Shown here in pieces: positions 44,285 through 53,212 of a stretch of DNA of 64,000 nucleotides (position 1 is the first letter of the stretch; each line of letters opens with the position of its first letter). The position numbers were made by a program, and so were the translations under genes. Under the pieces are notes generated by a model. That model was given only the letters and a program-made list of their open reading frames with translations. It made no database searches and was not told the origin of the DNA. The stretch comes from Streptomyces sp. NBC_01335 (GTDB lineage Bacteria; Actinomycetota; Actinomycetes; Streptomycetales; Streptomycetaceae): assembly GCF_035953295.1 (NCBI RefSeq), contig NZ_CP108370.1, forward strand, positions 4,989,001-5,053,000, in the 5' to 3' direction.

Positions 44285-45813
44285 GACGCCTCGCCGTCCG
44301 CGCCGTCGCCGGCGCCGCTCGGGTCGTTCACGGCGCTCTCGTCCTCGGCGTGGGGGAGCCGCAGGACGAACACCGCCCCGTCGCCGTCCGGGGAGTTGGC
44401 CGCCGAGATGGTGCCGCCGTGGATCAGCGCGTTCTCCATGGCGATCGACAGCCCGAGCCCGCTGCCCTCGGAGCGCGGGCGGGACGCGCTCGCCTTGTAG
44501 AACCGGTCGAAGACGTGCGGCAGCACGTCCTCGGGAATCCCCGGCCCGTGATCGCGTACCTCGATGACCAGTTCCTCGCCCTCGGTGCGTACGCGTACCC
44601 GCACGGGTGAACCGCCGTGCTTCAGCGCGTTGCCGATCAGATTCGCCAGGATCACGTCGAGCCGCCGCGGGTCGAGCCGCACCATCATCCCGCGCTCCGC
44701 GTCGAGTTCCACCGCGTCCAGCCAGGCCCGGGCGTCGATGCAGGCGGTGACCTGGTCGGCGACATCCACCGTGTCCAGGACCAGCCGGGCCGTACCCGCG
44801 TCGAAGCGGGTGACCTCCATGAGGTTCTCCACCAGGTCGTTGAGCCGCCGGGTCTCGCTCACCACCAGATGCACGGCGGGCGCGATCATCGGGTCGAGGC
44901 TGTCGGCCTCGTCCTCCAGCACCTCGGCCACCGCGGTGATCGCGGTGAGCGGGGTACGCAGCTCGTGCGACATGTCGGCGACGAACCGGCGGCTGGACTC
45001 CTCCCGCGCGCTCATGTCCGCGACCTTCTTCTCCAGCGAACCCGCCGCCCGGTTGAACGTACGGGAGAGTTCGGCGAGTTCGTCCGTACCGGAGACCACG
45101 AGGCGGGTGTCGAGCTTCCCCTCACCCAGCTTGCGCGCCGCCTCGCCGAGCCGCTGCACCGGCCGCAGCACGGTCGTCGCCGCCGCCTGCGCGAGCAGCG
45201 CCGCGCCGATCAGCGCCAGCGTGGTGGCGATCCCCAGCGACCAGGCGAGGGAGTTGAGGTCCTGGCGCTCCTGGTCGAGCGACTTCAGCATGTACCCCGT
45301 CGGACCGCCGCCGATGATCCGCGTCCCGGCCACCAGGTACGGGGTGCCGTCGATGCTCGTACGCTGCCAGAACAGGTGGTACTCGTGCGTGTTGCCCGAG
45401 GTCAGCCGCTGCTGGGCGGAGACCTGACGCTCCAGCGAGTTGGGCACGTCCACCTTGGTGAAGGTGTCCAGGTCGGAGTAGCCGACGATCGGCTTCCCGC
45501 CGTCCCGCTCGTCCTCCAGCAGCACCGCGTACCCCGGCCCGCTGTCCGCCATCTGCACGGCGGCGGACTGGAGATCGTCCTTCGTCGGCTGCAACGGCAG
45601 CGCCGCCGCCCGGTTCTGCATCTGGCGCCGGAAGTCCCCGAGCGCCGCGTCCTGCGTACGCGTCAGCACCGCCTCGCGGTTGAGCCAGTACGCGATCCCC
45701 GACGCGGACACCGCCGCCGTCAGGGCCACCAGGCCGAACACCACGACCAGCCGCAGCCGCAGGCTGCTCCAGCGGAGTCCCGCCCGGACCCCGCGCCCGG
45801 CACGTCCACTCAC
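44281..45813 (-). CDS. afsQ2: Sensor histidine kinase AfsQ2
   Basis: 510 residues from GTG 45813, overlapping the afsQ1 stop. Helix 1 ([20 protein letters not shown]), an outer sensing domain of ~140 residues, helix 2 (LGIATTLALIGAALLAQAAA), HAMP (~212-265), the phosphoacceptor H283 in SHELRTPLT, and an ATPase domain with LIGNALKHG, DHGPGIP and GSGLGLSI. In S. coelicolor AfsQ1/AfsQ2 controls antibiotic production and nitrogen-linked metabolism. Identified from locus order and sequence. Confidence 0.93.
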   Translation of the reverse strand: MSGRAGRGVRAGLRWSSLRLRLVVVFGLVALTAAVSASGIAYWLNREAVLTRTQDAALGDFRRQMQNRAAALPLQPTKDDLQSAAVQMADSGPGYAVLLEDERDGGKPIVGYSDLDTFTKVDVPNSLERQVSAQQRLTSGNTHEYHLFWQRTSIDGTPYLVAGTRIIGGGPTGYMLKSLDQERQDLNSLAWSLGIATTLALIGAALLAQAAATTVLRPVQRLGEAARKLGEGKLDTRLVVSGTDELAELSRTFNRAAGSLEKKVADMSAREESSRRFVADMSHELRTPLTAITAVAEVLEDEADSLDPMIAPAVHLVVSETRRLNDLVENLMEVTRFDAGTARLVLDTVDVADQVTACIDARAWLDAVELDAERGMMVRLDPRRLDVILANLIGNALKHGGSPVRVRVRTEGEELVIEVRDHGPGIPEDVLPHVFDRFYKASASRPRSEGSGLGLSIAMENALIHGGTISAANSPDGDGAVFVLRLPHAEDESAVNDPSGAGDGADGEAS

Positions 45814-46496
45814 TGAGGCGAGTCCAGCCGGTAGCCCACACCGCGCACCGTACGGATCAGCGTCGGCGAGGACGGCACGTCCTCCACCTTCGCGCGCAGC
45901 CGCTGCACGCACGCGTCCACGAGCCGCGAGTCGCCCAGGTAGTCGTGCTCCCACACCAGCCGCAGCAACTGCTGCCGGGACAGGGCCTGTCCGGGTCTGC
46001 GGCTCAGCTCCAGGAGCAGCCGCAGCTCGGTCGGGGTCAGCTGGAGATCCGCTCCGTCCTTGGTGACCGTCATCGCGGAACGGTCGATGACCACGTTCCC
46101 GAAGGTCGCCGAGTCCGTCGACTCCCGCTCCCCGCGCCGGAGTACGGCACGGATGCGCGCGTCCAGCACCCGGCCCTGCACGGGCTTCACCACGTAGTCG
46201 TCGGCACCCGACTCCAGACCCACCACGACGTCGATGTCGTCGCTGCGCGCCGTCAGCAGGATGATCGGCAACTGGTCGGTGCGGCGGATGCGGCGGCAGA
46301 CCTCGAAACCGTCGATCCCGGGCAGCATCACGTCCAGCACGACCAGGTCGGGCCGCTGCTCCCGGAGGAGGTTCAGGCCGTCCTCGCCCGTCGCCGCGGT
46401 GGCCACTCGGTGGCCCTGGCGTGACAGCGAGAGTTCGAGGGCCGTGCGGATGGCGTCGTCGTCCTCGATCAGCAACAGGAAAGGCACGCGGGCCAT
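45810..46496 (-). CDS. afsQ1: Response regulator AfsQ1
   Basis: 228 residues, OmpR/PhoB type. Receiver domain: IEDDDAIR acidic pocket, phospho-acceptor D55 in LVVLDVMLPG, conserved T in LLTARSDD, K in YVVKPV. The C-terminal winged helix has LQLTPTELRLLLELSRRPGQ and RTVRGVGYRLD. In S. coelicolor the phosphorylated site is D52 in a protein three residues shorter at the N terminus. Divergent from sigQ, with an AfsQ1 box between them. Confidence 0.95.
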   Translation of the reverse strand: MARVPFLLLIEDDDAIRTALELSLSRQGHRVATAATGEDGLNLLREQRPDLVVLDVMLPGIDGFEVCRRIRRTDQLPIILLTARSDDIDVVVGLESGADDYVVKPVQGRVLDARIRAVLRRGERESTDSATFGNVVIDRSAMTVTKDGADLQLTPTELRLLLELSRRPGQALSRQQLLRLVWEHDYLGDSRLVDACVQRLRAKVEDVPSSPTLIRTVRGVGYRLDSPQ

Positions 46497-46589
46497 TCTG
46501 TCCCATGGTGGTGCCCCAGTTCGACCGCCGGGGGCCACTTCCTGTGCGTGAGCGGCCCCAGTTGTGACGGTTACGACCCCACGGGGCCT

Positions 46590-46605
46590 GTGACAGCTCT
46601 GTGAC
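46590..46605. promoter_or_regulatory. AfsQ1-binding box in the afsQ1-sigQ intergenic region
   Basis: GTGAC-N6-GTGAC exactly matches the direct-repeat consensus GTnAC-N6-GTnAC reported for S. coelicolor AfsQ1. It lies 84 bp upstream of the sigQ start. Confidence 0.85.
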
Positions 46606-46688
46606 AGTCGGCGGACAGTGCCATGAAACTGCCCGGCCAGACTCAAGGGCACACGGTTCGAACGGACTCCACGACGGGGAGGCGCACG

Positions 46689-47477
46689 ATGAACGCACTG
46701 CAACTGCAACGCACCGGCTCAAGCGCGGTTGTCACGCGTCTCCACGACATCAACCGGGGTCCGGAGAAGTCCGGTGCGGTGAACGGACGGGGGTGCGTTC
46801 GCGGCACCGGGCGTCAGCACCCGGCTCCCACGCCGGTCACCGACGCCACGGGGGACGGACCGGGCACGTACGGGGGAACGTACGGGGGACACGGGGGAAG
46901 CGCGTACGGGGAGGGCATCACGGGGGAGCGGACGCCCCAGGCGCCGGTCGAGGACGCCGAAGCGGCGTTCACGGCCTACGTCCAGGAGCGCCGCGCCTCC
47001 CTGTACGCGACCGCCTACCACCTGACCGGCGACCGGTTCGAGGCCGAGGACCTGCTGCAGAGCGCCCTCTTCTCGACCTACCGGGCGTGGGACAGGATCA
47101 GCGACAAGGCGGCCGTCGGCGGCTACCTGCGCCGCACCATGACCAACCTGCACATCAGCGCCTGGCGCCGCCGCAAGCTCAACGAGTACCCGACCGAGGA
47201 ACTGCCGGAGACGGTCGGCGACTCGGACGCGATGCGCGGCACGGAGCTGCGCGCGGTGCTCTGGCAGGCGCTCGCCCGGCTGCCCGAACTCCAGCGCACC
47301 ATGCTGGTCCTGCGCTACTACGAGGGGCGCACCGACCCGGAGATCGCGGCCATCCTCGACATCAGTGTCGGCACGGTGAAGTCCAGCATCTGGCGGTCGC
47401 TCCGCCGGCTGCGCGAGGACGAGGTCCTCAGCTTCGGACGTGACGAGAAGGAGTCCTTCGGCGAGCTGGTGGCCTGA
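46689..47477 (+). CDS. sigQ: RNA polymerase sigma factor SigQ
   Basis: 262 residues from ATG 46689 with GGGGAGG upstream. The N-terminal ~80 residues are Gly/Thr/Tyr-rich and disordered. Region 2 (SLYATAYHLTGDRFEAEDLL, LRRTMTNLHISAWRRRK) and region 4 (LARLPELQRTMLVLRYYEGR, EIAAILDISVGTVKSSIWRS) follow. In S. coelicolor sigQ is a target of AfsQ1 and a brake on antibiotic production. Location opposite afsQ1 and the box at 46590 fit this. Confidence 0.93.
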   Translation: MNALQLQRTGSSAVVTRLHDINRGPEKSGAVNGRGCVRGTGRQHPAPTPVTDATGDGPGTYGGTYGGHGGSAYGEGITGERTPQAPVEDAEAAFTAYVQERRASLYATAYHLTGDRFEAEDLLQSALFSTYRAWDRISDKAAVGGYLRRTMTNLHISAWRRRKLNEYPTEELPETVGDSDAMRGTELRAVLWQALARLPELQRTMLVLRYYEGRTDPEIAAILDISVGTVKSSIWRSLRRLREDEVLSFGRDEKESFGELVA

Positions 47478-47483
47478 GGCTAC

Positions 47484-47640
47484 GGGGGAAACAACGGGGG
47501 CCCACGGGGGAAACGGGGCCCACGGGGGAAAACGGGGGAACGACGGAGCTCGCCGCTCCGGGGGGAAACGGCGAGCGACGGGGGAACGGCGGGGTCGTAC
47601 GGGCTGGGGGGCCCGGTACGGCCCCGTTCGTCGTTCCCGC
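47484..47640. repeat. G-rich low-complexity repeat after sigQ
   Basis: At least five copies of an ACGGGGGAAA/C-type unit with runs of four to six Gs. GCTCGCCG and CGGCGAGC around the middle give a short hairpin that may end the sigQ transcript. Confidence 0.65.
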
Positions 47641-47662
47641 TTCCGCCCGGTCCGTCCCGGTC

Positions 47663-48304
47663 CTACACCGCGCCGCTCCCCGCAGGGGCGCGGCGGCAGC
47701 GGCCCGCGGCGGCGGCGGCCAGGCGGCCGAGCGCCTCCTCCTTGCCGCACGGGTGGGCGCCCAGCGCGGTCTGGCGGGCCACGATCCGGCGCTCCGCGCG
47801 CATCAGCCGCCAGCCGCGCCGCAGCAGGAACGGCACCGACTTGCGGCCCTCGCGCAGATCCCGCAGCAGCCGCCGGCGGAACGTGGTCGACGGGCGCCCG
47901 CGCAGGCAGATCGCGTCGGCGAGCAGCCCCAGCTCCTGGCAGCGCGCGACGATGTCGGCCGCGAAGATCCCCTCGGCGACGAAGAGCGGCGAGCGCTCGA
48001 TGTGCAGCACCTCGGTGCCCGTACGGGAGCTGGTGGCGAGGTCGTACACCGGGACGTGGGTGCGGCCGGAGCGGCAGAGGCCGGCGATGGCGGCCACGGC
48101 GGCCTCGGCGTCCCAGGACTCGGGGGAGTCCCAGTCGATGTCCGTGCTGCCGGTGACCTGGGGCAGGGTCGGGTCGTTGCCCTCCTTGTAGAAGTCGTCC
48201 AGCCGAAGCATCGGAAGACCGGTGCGGGCGGCGAGGGACGACTTCCCGGAGCCGGAGGGTCCTGTCAGCAGGACGACGCGCGTCGGGATCGGTTGGGAAC
48301 TCAC
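47663..48304 (-). CDS. udk: Uridine kinase-like P-loop kinase
   Basis: 213 residues from GTG 48304. Walker A in LLTGPSGSGKSSLA, then LDDFYKEGNDPTLPQ, DWDSPESWD and VFVAEGIF-like LFVAEGIFAADIV. RGRPSTTFRRRLLRDL resembles the lid. It would phosphorylate uridine and cytidine to the monophosphates, complementing the nucleoside uptake genes, although no regulon operator lies upstream of it. Confidence 0.85.
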   Translation of the reverse strand: MSSQPIPTRVVLLTGPSGSGKSSLAARTGLPMLRLDDFYKEGNDPTLPQVTGSTDIDWDSPESWDAEAAVAAIAGLCRSGRTHVPVYDLATSSRTGTEVLHIERSPLFVAEGIFAADIVARCQELGLLADAICLRGRPSTTFRRRLLRDLREGRKSVPFLLRRGWRLMRAERRIVARQTALGAHPCGKEEALGRLAAAAAGRCRRAPAGSGAV

Positions 48305-48431
48305 AGAACAAAAGTGTGAGGCATGACCCGAGCAGGGGACCCCTCGGAAGTCCTGTTGGTATCGAGCATCACATCTCCACTACTCTGCGCGCACGTACGA
48401 CTACCGATACGAAGTCGATCAGGTGGGAAAA

Positions 48432-48848
48432 ATGGCACGTCATGCACGAACCAAGCCCTCGCGGCACGTCCTGCTGCGCGCCGGGCTGACCGTCACCGCG
48501 CTGGGCGCCGCCCTCGGCGCGGGCGCCGCGTCCGCGCAGGCGGCCACGCCCGAGGCCGTGACCGAGGCGAGCGACAGCGCGCAGGCAGCCGTGTCGGCGG
48601 TGACGGACGCCGCCCTGCCCGCGGTGACCGGCGCGCTGTCGAACAGCCTCGCCCCCGTCACCGCACTCCAGCTCGACCCGCTGGCCAAGACCGGGACCGA
48701 CCCGCTGGACAACGCCGTCGGCACGCAGGTCGCCGACTTCAAGCCGGTCTCCACCGCCCTGGTCACCGACCACCTCACGCAGGGCGGTGCACTCCGCGAC
48801 CTGCCCCTGGTCGGCCCGGTCACCGGGCTGATCACCGGGGCGCGTTGA
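48432..48848 (+). CDS. Small secreted protein, function unknown
   Basis: 138 residues from ATG 48432 (GTG 48423 is an alternative). An Arg/Lys N region and a signal helix (GLTVTALGAALGAGAASAQA) end near residue 37. The mature part is Ala/Thr/Val-rich, Cys-free, with a distinct C-terminal block (DPLDNAVGTQVADFKPVSTA then GGALRDLPLVGPVTGLI). I recognise it only as a conserved streptomycete secreted protein. Confidence 0.7.
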   Translation: MARHARTKPSRHVLLRAGLTVTALGAALGAGAASAQAATPEAVTEASDSAQAAVSAVTDAALPAVTGALSNSLAPVTALQLDPLAKTGTDPLDNAVGTQVADFKPVSTALVTDHLTQGGALRDLPLVGPVTGLITGAR

Positions 48849-48860
48849 TCCGCTGACACA

Positions 48861-48906
48861 ACGGCGGGGCCGGTCCTCACCCGGTGGTGAGGACCGGCCC
48901 CGCCGT
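48861..48906. terminator. Bidirectional terminator
   Basis: 21-bp perfect stem (48861-48881 with 48886-48906) between convergent genes. Confidence 0.82.
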
Positions 48907-48942
48907 GTGCGTGCGACCTGTGCCGCCGGCAGTGAGTGACCG

Positions 48943-49884
48943 TCAGTAGGACGACCCGGAGACGCCCAATGCGCCCGTGGGGTGCCAGACCGTCTTGGTC
49001 TCCAGGAACGCCGTCAGCCGGTACGTGCCCGGGTCGGCGGTCCAGTCGGCCTCGGCCGGTTCCGCGTCGCCCTCCACAGGCTGTGGACGCAGCACGCGCT
49101 TCAGGTTGTCCGCCGCCGCGATCTCCAGCTCCTTCGCCAGCGCGGCGTCCGCGCCGGTGAGGTCGATGGCGTTGACGTCCTGGTGCGCCGCGAGCGGGGC
49201 CGCCAGCTCGGCGGTGGCGCCGGAGAGCAGGTTCACCACGCCGCCCGGCAGGTCCGAGGTGGCCAGCACCTCGCCCAGCGAGAGCGCGGGCAGCGGCGCG
49301 TCGGCGGAGGCGACCACCACGGCGGTGTTCCCCGTCGCGATCACCGGGGCGATCACCGAGACCAGCCCGAGGAACGAGGAGCGCTGCGGCGCCAGCACCG
49401 CGACCACGCCGGTCGGCTCCGGCGTCGACAGGTTGAAGAAGGGCCCGGCGACCGGGTTGGCCCCGCCCACGACCTGGCCGATCTTGTCCGTCCACCCCGC
49501 GTACCAGACCCAGCGGTCCACCGCGGCGTCCACCACGGCGGCGGCCTTGGACTTCGACAGCCCCTCCGCGTCCGCCACTTCGCGGACGAACTGCTCCCGG
49601 CGGCCCTCCAGCATCTCGGCGACGCGGTAGAGGATCTGGCCGCGGTTGTACGCGGTCGCGCCGGACCAGCCGCCGAAGGCCTTGCGGGCGGCGACGACCG
49701 CGTCCCGCGCGTCCTTGCGGGACGACTGCGGGGCGTTCGCCAGCCACGTGCCCTTGGAGTCGGTCACCTCGTACACCCGGCCGCTCTCGGAACGGGGGAA
49801 CTTGCCCCCGACGTACAGCTTGTAGGTCTTGAAGACGCTCAGGCGCCGCGACGCGGAGCCGTTGGTCGATCCGTGCTCAGACAT
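48943..49884 (-). CDS. Truncated aldehyde dehydrogenase paralogue without catalytic residues
   Basis: 313 residues against ~480 for the family. The N-terminal NAD-binding part is recognisable (YKLYVGGKFPRSESGRVYEV, AFGGWSGATAYNRGQILYRV, PVIATGNTAVVVAS). The ELGGK-Glu and the catalytic Cys (GQxC) region are missing, and the chain ends soon after the place where they would start. Its ATG overlaps the stop of the intact dehydrogenase by eight bases, so it is made together with it and may be a structural partner. Confidence 0.85.
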   Translation of the reverse strand: MSEHGSTNGSASRRLSVFKTYKLYVGGKFPRSESGRVYEVTDSKGTWLANAPQSSRKDARDAVVAARKAFGGWSGATAYNRGQILYRVAEMLEGRREQFVREVADAEGLSKSKAAAVVDAAVDRWVWYAGWTDKIGQVVGGANPVAGPFFNLSTPEPTGVVAVLAPQRSSFLGLVSVIAPVIATGNTAVVVASADAPLPALSLGEVLATSDLPGGVVNLLSGATAELAAPLAAHQDVNAIDLTGADAALAKELEIAAADNLKRVLRPQPVEGDAEPAEADWTADPGTYRLTAFLETKTVWHPTGALGVSGSSY

Positions 49885-51313
49885 CGAGGTACGCCTCCAG
49901 GCCGTGGCGGCCGCCCTCGCGGCCGTAGCCCGACTCCTTGTACCCGCCGAACGGCGAGGTGGGGTCGAACTTGTTGAACGTGTTGGCCCAGACGACGCCC
50001 GCCCGGAGCTTGTTCGCCACCGCGAGGATGCGGGAGCCCTTCTCCGTCCAGATGCCCGCCGACAGGCCGTACTGGGTGTTGTTCGCCTTCGCGACGGCCT
50101 CGTCCGGGGTGCGGAAGGTCAGCACCGAGAGCACCGGGCCGAAGATCTCGTCCCGGGCGACCGTGTGGGCCTGGGTGACCCCGGTGAAGAGCGTCGGGGC
50201 GAACCAGTAGCCGGAGGACGGCAGTGCGCACGGCGCGGTCCAGCGCTCGGCGCCCTCCGCCACGCCCGTCTCCGTCAGCGCGGTGATCCGGGCGAGCTGC
50301 TCGGCGGAGTTGATCGCGCCGATGTCGGTGTTCTTGTCCAGCGGGTCGCCGAGGCGCAGCGTGGACAGCCGCCGCTTCAGCGCGTCCAGCACCTCGTCGT
50401 GCACCGACTCCTGCACCAGCAGACGGGAGCCCGCACAGCAGACCTGGCCCTGGTTGAAGAAGATGCCGGTGACGATCCCCTCGACCGCCTGGTCGACCGG
50501 GGCGTCGTCGAAGACGATGTTGGCGCCCTTGCCGCCCAGCTCCAGGGTGACCTTCTTGTTCGTACCCGCGACCTGGCGGGCGATGGCCTTGCCCACGGCG
50601 GTCGAGCCGGTGAAGGCGACCTTGTTCACGTCCCCGTGTGCGACGAGGGCCGCGCCCGCGTCGCCGTACCCCGTCAGGATGTTGACGACGCCCTTCGGCA
50701 GACCCGCCTGGCGGCAGATGTCCGCGAAGAACAGGGCGGAGAGCGGAGTCGTCTCGGCGGGCTTGAGGACCACCGTGTTGCCGGCCGCGAGCGCCGGGGC
50801 GATCTTCCACGCCAGCATCAGCAGCGGGAAGTTCCACGGGATGACCTGGCCGGCCACGCCCAGCGGGCGCGGGTTCGCGCCGAAACCGGCGTGGTCGAGC
50901 TTGTCGGCCCAGCCCGCGTAGTAGAAGAAGTGCGCCGCGACCAGCGGGAGGTCCGTGTCGCGGGTCTCCCGGATCGGCTTGCCGTTGTCCAGGGTCTCCA
51001 GGACCGCCAGCTCGCGGCTGCGCTCCTGGACGATCCGGGCGATCCGGAAGAGGTACTTGGCGCGCTCGGAGCCCGGCAGCGCCGACCACTTCTCGAACGC
51101 CTTCCCGGCCGCCCGGACCGCGCGGTCCACGTCCGCCTCGCCCGCGCGGGCGACCTCGGAGAGGACCTCCTCGCTGCTCGGCGAGACGGTCTTGAAGACC
51201 TTGCCGTCGGCGGCCTCGGTGAACTCGCCGTCGATGAACAGGCCGTACGAAGGCGCGATGTCGACGACCGACCGCGACTCGGGGGCGGGCGCGTACTCGA
51301 ATGCAGATGCCAT
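49877..51313 (-). CDS. Aldehyde dehydrogenase (NAD(P)-dependent)
   Basis: 478 residues, full length. Catalytic Glu in VTLELGGKGANIVF and Cys in FNQGQVCCAGSRLL. NAD-binding VIPWNFPLLMLAWKIAPALA and KVAFTGSTAVGKAI. C-terminal FGGYKESGYGREGG. It starts 5 bp after deoC, and oxidation of acetaldehyde released by deoxyribose-phosphate aldolase is an attractive role (inference). Confidence 0.95.
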   Translation of the reverse strand: MASAFEYAPAPESRSVVDIAPSYGLFIDGEFTEAADGKVFKTVSPSSEEVLSEVARAGEADVDRAVRAAGKAFEKWSALPGSERAKYLFRIARIVQERSRELAVLETLDNGKPIRETRDTDLPLVAAHFFYYAGWADKLDHAGFGANPRPLGVAGQVIPWNFPLLMLAWKIAPALAAGNTVVLKPAETTPLSALFFADICRQAGLPKGVVNILTGYGDAGAALVAHGDVNKVAFTGSTAVGKAIARQVAGTNKKVTLELGGKGANIVFDDAPVDQAVEGIVTGIFFNQGQVCCAGSRLLVQESVHDEVLDALKRRLSTLRLGDPLDKNTDIGAINSAEQLARITALTETGVAEGAERWTAPCALPSSGYWFAPTLFTGVTQAHTVARDEIFGPVLSVLTFRTPDEAVAKANNTQYGLSAGIWTEKGSRILAVANKLRAGVVWANTFNKFDPTSPFGGYKESGYGREGGRHGLEAYLDV

Positions 51314-51318
51314 GGGGA

Positions 51319-52266
51319 TCAGTCCACCGTCACGTAATCGGGGCCGGAGTAACGGCCGGTGCTGAGCTTCTGGCGCTGCATCAGCAGGTCGTTCAGCAGG
51401 CCGGAGGCGCCGAACCGGAACCAGTGGTTGTCCAGCCAGTCCTCGCCCGCGGTCTCGTTGACCAGGACCAGGAACTTGACCGCGTCCTTGGTCGTACGGA
51501 TACCGCCCGCGGGCTTCACCCCGACCTGTACGCCGGTCTGCAGCCGGAAGTCGCGGACGGCCTCCAGCATCAGCAGGGTGTTCGCGGGGGTGGCGTTGGT
51601 CGCGACCTTGCCCGTCGACGTCTTGATGAAGTCGGCCCCGGCCAGCATGCCGAGCCAGGAGGCGCGGCGGATGTTGTCGTACGTGGAGAGCTCGCCGGTC
51701 TCGAAGATGACCTTGAGGCGGGCGGTGCCGCACTCGGCCTTCACGGCCACGATCTCCTCGTACACCTTGAGGTAGTGGCCCGCCAGGAACGCGCCCCGGT
51801 CGATCACCATGTCGATCTCGTCGGCCCCGGCCGCCACCGCGTCGCGGACGTCCGCGAGCTTGACGTCGAGCGCCGCGCGGCCCGCCGGGAAGGCCGTCGC
51901 CACGGACGCCACCTTCACGTCGGAGCCGGCCAGCGCGGCGACGGCGGTCGCCGCCATGTCGGGGTAGACGCAGACCGCGGCGGTGCGCGGGGTCGTCCGG
52001 TCGGTCGGGTCGGGATGCAGGGCCTTGGCGCACAGCGCCCGGACCTTGCCCGGGGTGTCCGCGCCTTCCAGCGTCGTCAGGTCGATCATCGAGATGGCGA
52101 GATCGATGGCGTACGCCTTGGCCGTCGTCTTGATCGACCGGGTGCCGAGCGAGGCGGCGCGCGCTTCGAGGCCGACGGCGTCGACGCCGGGCAGCCCGTG
52201 CAGGAAGCGGCGCAGCGCACCGTCGGACGCGGTCGCGCCGGAGAATGCGGGTGCAGTGGTGGGCAT
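51319..52266 (-). CDS. deoC: Deoxyribose-phosphate aldolase
   Basis: 315 residues from ATG 52266; GTG 52272 is equally possible, since TATGCT (52284-52279 on the minus strand) would start transcription close to it. It cleaves deoxyribose-5-phosphate to glyceraldehyde-3-phosphate and acetaldehyde. Schiff-base Lys in GADFIKTSTGKVA, second Lys in VGVKPAGGIRT, and AVCVYPDM and EIDMVIDRGAF. First gene of a deoC-aldehyde dehydrogenase operon under the regulon operator. Confidence 0.95.
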   Translation of the reverse strand: MPTTAPAFSGATASDGALRRFLHGLPGVDAVGLEARAASLGTRSIKTTAKAYAIDLAISMIDLTTLEGADTPGKVRALCAKALHPDPTDRTTPRTAAVCVYPDMAATAVAALAGSDVKVASVATAFPAGRAALDVKLADVRDAVAAGADEIDMVIDRGAFLAGHYLKVYEEIVAVKAECGTARLKVIFETGELSTYDNIRRASWLGMLAGADFIKTSTGKVATNATPANTLLMLEAVRDFRLQTGVQVGVKPAGGIRTTKDAVKFLVLVNETAGEDWLDNHWFRFGASGLLNDLLMQRQKLSTGRYSGPDYVTVD

Positions 52267-52284
52267 GGTCACCAGGGGAGCATA

Positions 52285-52298
52285 TCTACGCGCGTAGC
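52285..52298. promoter_or_regulatory. Nucleoside-regulon operator, copy 4 (deoC promoter)
   Basis: TCTACGCGCGTAGC, 13 of 14 matches, 12-18 bp upstream of the deoC start and touching its probable -10. Confidence 0.75.
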
Positions 52299-52497
52299 AG
52301 CCTGTACAGGGGGGTACGGACCCTCGCACGCCCCGCGCGGGCACCCCGCACGCCCGCCGGCCCGCGCCCCGGTACGCCGCGACCCCGGCCGTTCCGCGCG
52401 CGCCGCGACCCGGCCACTCCGCACCCCGGCCACTCCGCACCCGCGCCGCGACCCGGCCGCCCCGCGCCCGGCCCCGGGCGTCAGGCACAATCGGGCC

Positions 52498-53118
52498 ATG
52501 ACGAGCTCCACGCCCCCCGGCGAGCCCACCTACGCCGACCGGACCTACCGGTCCACCCCCGCGACGGTGGCCGGCGCACTGCTGCTCCTGCTCATCGCCT
52601 GGCTGCTGGGCGACGCGCTGATCTCCGGGGAGGGCCGCGCGCCCTGGCTGGCGCTGGCCGGAGCGGTGCTGGTCGCGCCGCTGGTCGTCGCCTTCACGCT
52701 GCGCCCCGCCGTACTCGCCGGAGCCCGCCGCATCCTGATCCGCAACCCGTTCCGCACCATCGTGCTGCCCTGGTCGAGGATGGCGGACGTCCGTGCCGCG
52801 TACTCCACCGAGCTGTTCACCACGGACGGGAAGAAGTACCAGGTGTGGGCGTTGCCCGTCTCGCTGCGCGACCGCAAGCGGGCCGTGCGCCAGTCGTCCG
52901 CCGCCCGGCGCGAGGGCGCCGAGGCGAGGAAGCAGGTACGCCCCGCGGTGGCCGACCAGGCGGTCGCGGATCTGCGCAAGCTCGCCGAGGAGGACGCCGC
53001 GACCGGGGGCGCCGCCGGTGCCCAGGAGGTCACCGCCTCGGTGCGCTGGGCGTGGGAGATCATCGGCCCCGCCGTCGCGGGCGGGATCGCCCTGGTGGTG
53101 CTGTTCGCCACGACGTGA
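52498..53118 (+). CDS. PH-domain-like membrane protein
   Basis: 206 residues from ATG 52498. Two membrane helices (about residues 22-45 and 50-66), then a bacterial PH-like domain (ILIRNPFRTIVLPWSRMADV, FTTDGKKYQVWALPVSLRDR), a charged helical stretch and a third membrane helix at the C terminus (IIGPAVAGGIALVVLFATT). Typical of actinobacterial PH-domain proteins of unknown role. Confidence 0.85.
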   Translation: MTSSTPPGEPTYADRTYRSTPATVAGALLLLLIAWLLGDALISGEGRAPWLALAGAVLVAPLVVAFTLRPAVLAGARRILIRNPFRTIVLPWSRMADVRAAYSTELFTTDGKKYQVWALPVSLRDRKRAVRQSSAARREGAEARKQVRPAVADQAVADLRKLAEEDAATGGAAGAQEVTASVRWAWEIIGPAVAGGIALVVLFATT

Positions 53119-53145
53119 CGCGCGTGTCGCTCACCGCCGCGTACG

Positions 53146-53187
53146 AGAGCGGGCCGGTGCCTCCCCGTGGAGGCACCGGCCCGCTCT
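53146..53187. terminator. Bidirectional terminator
   Basis: 19-bp perfect stem (53146-53164 with 53169-53187), 4-nt loop, between convergent genes. Confidence 0.82.
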
Positions 53188-53212
53188 TCGTCCGTGCGGA
53201 AGGCCTGGCTGG

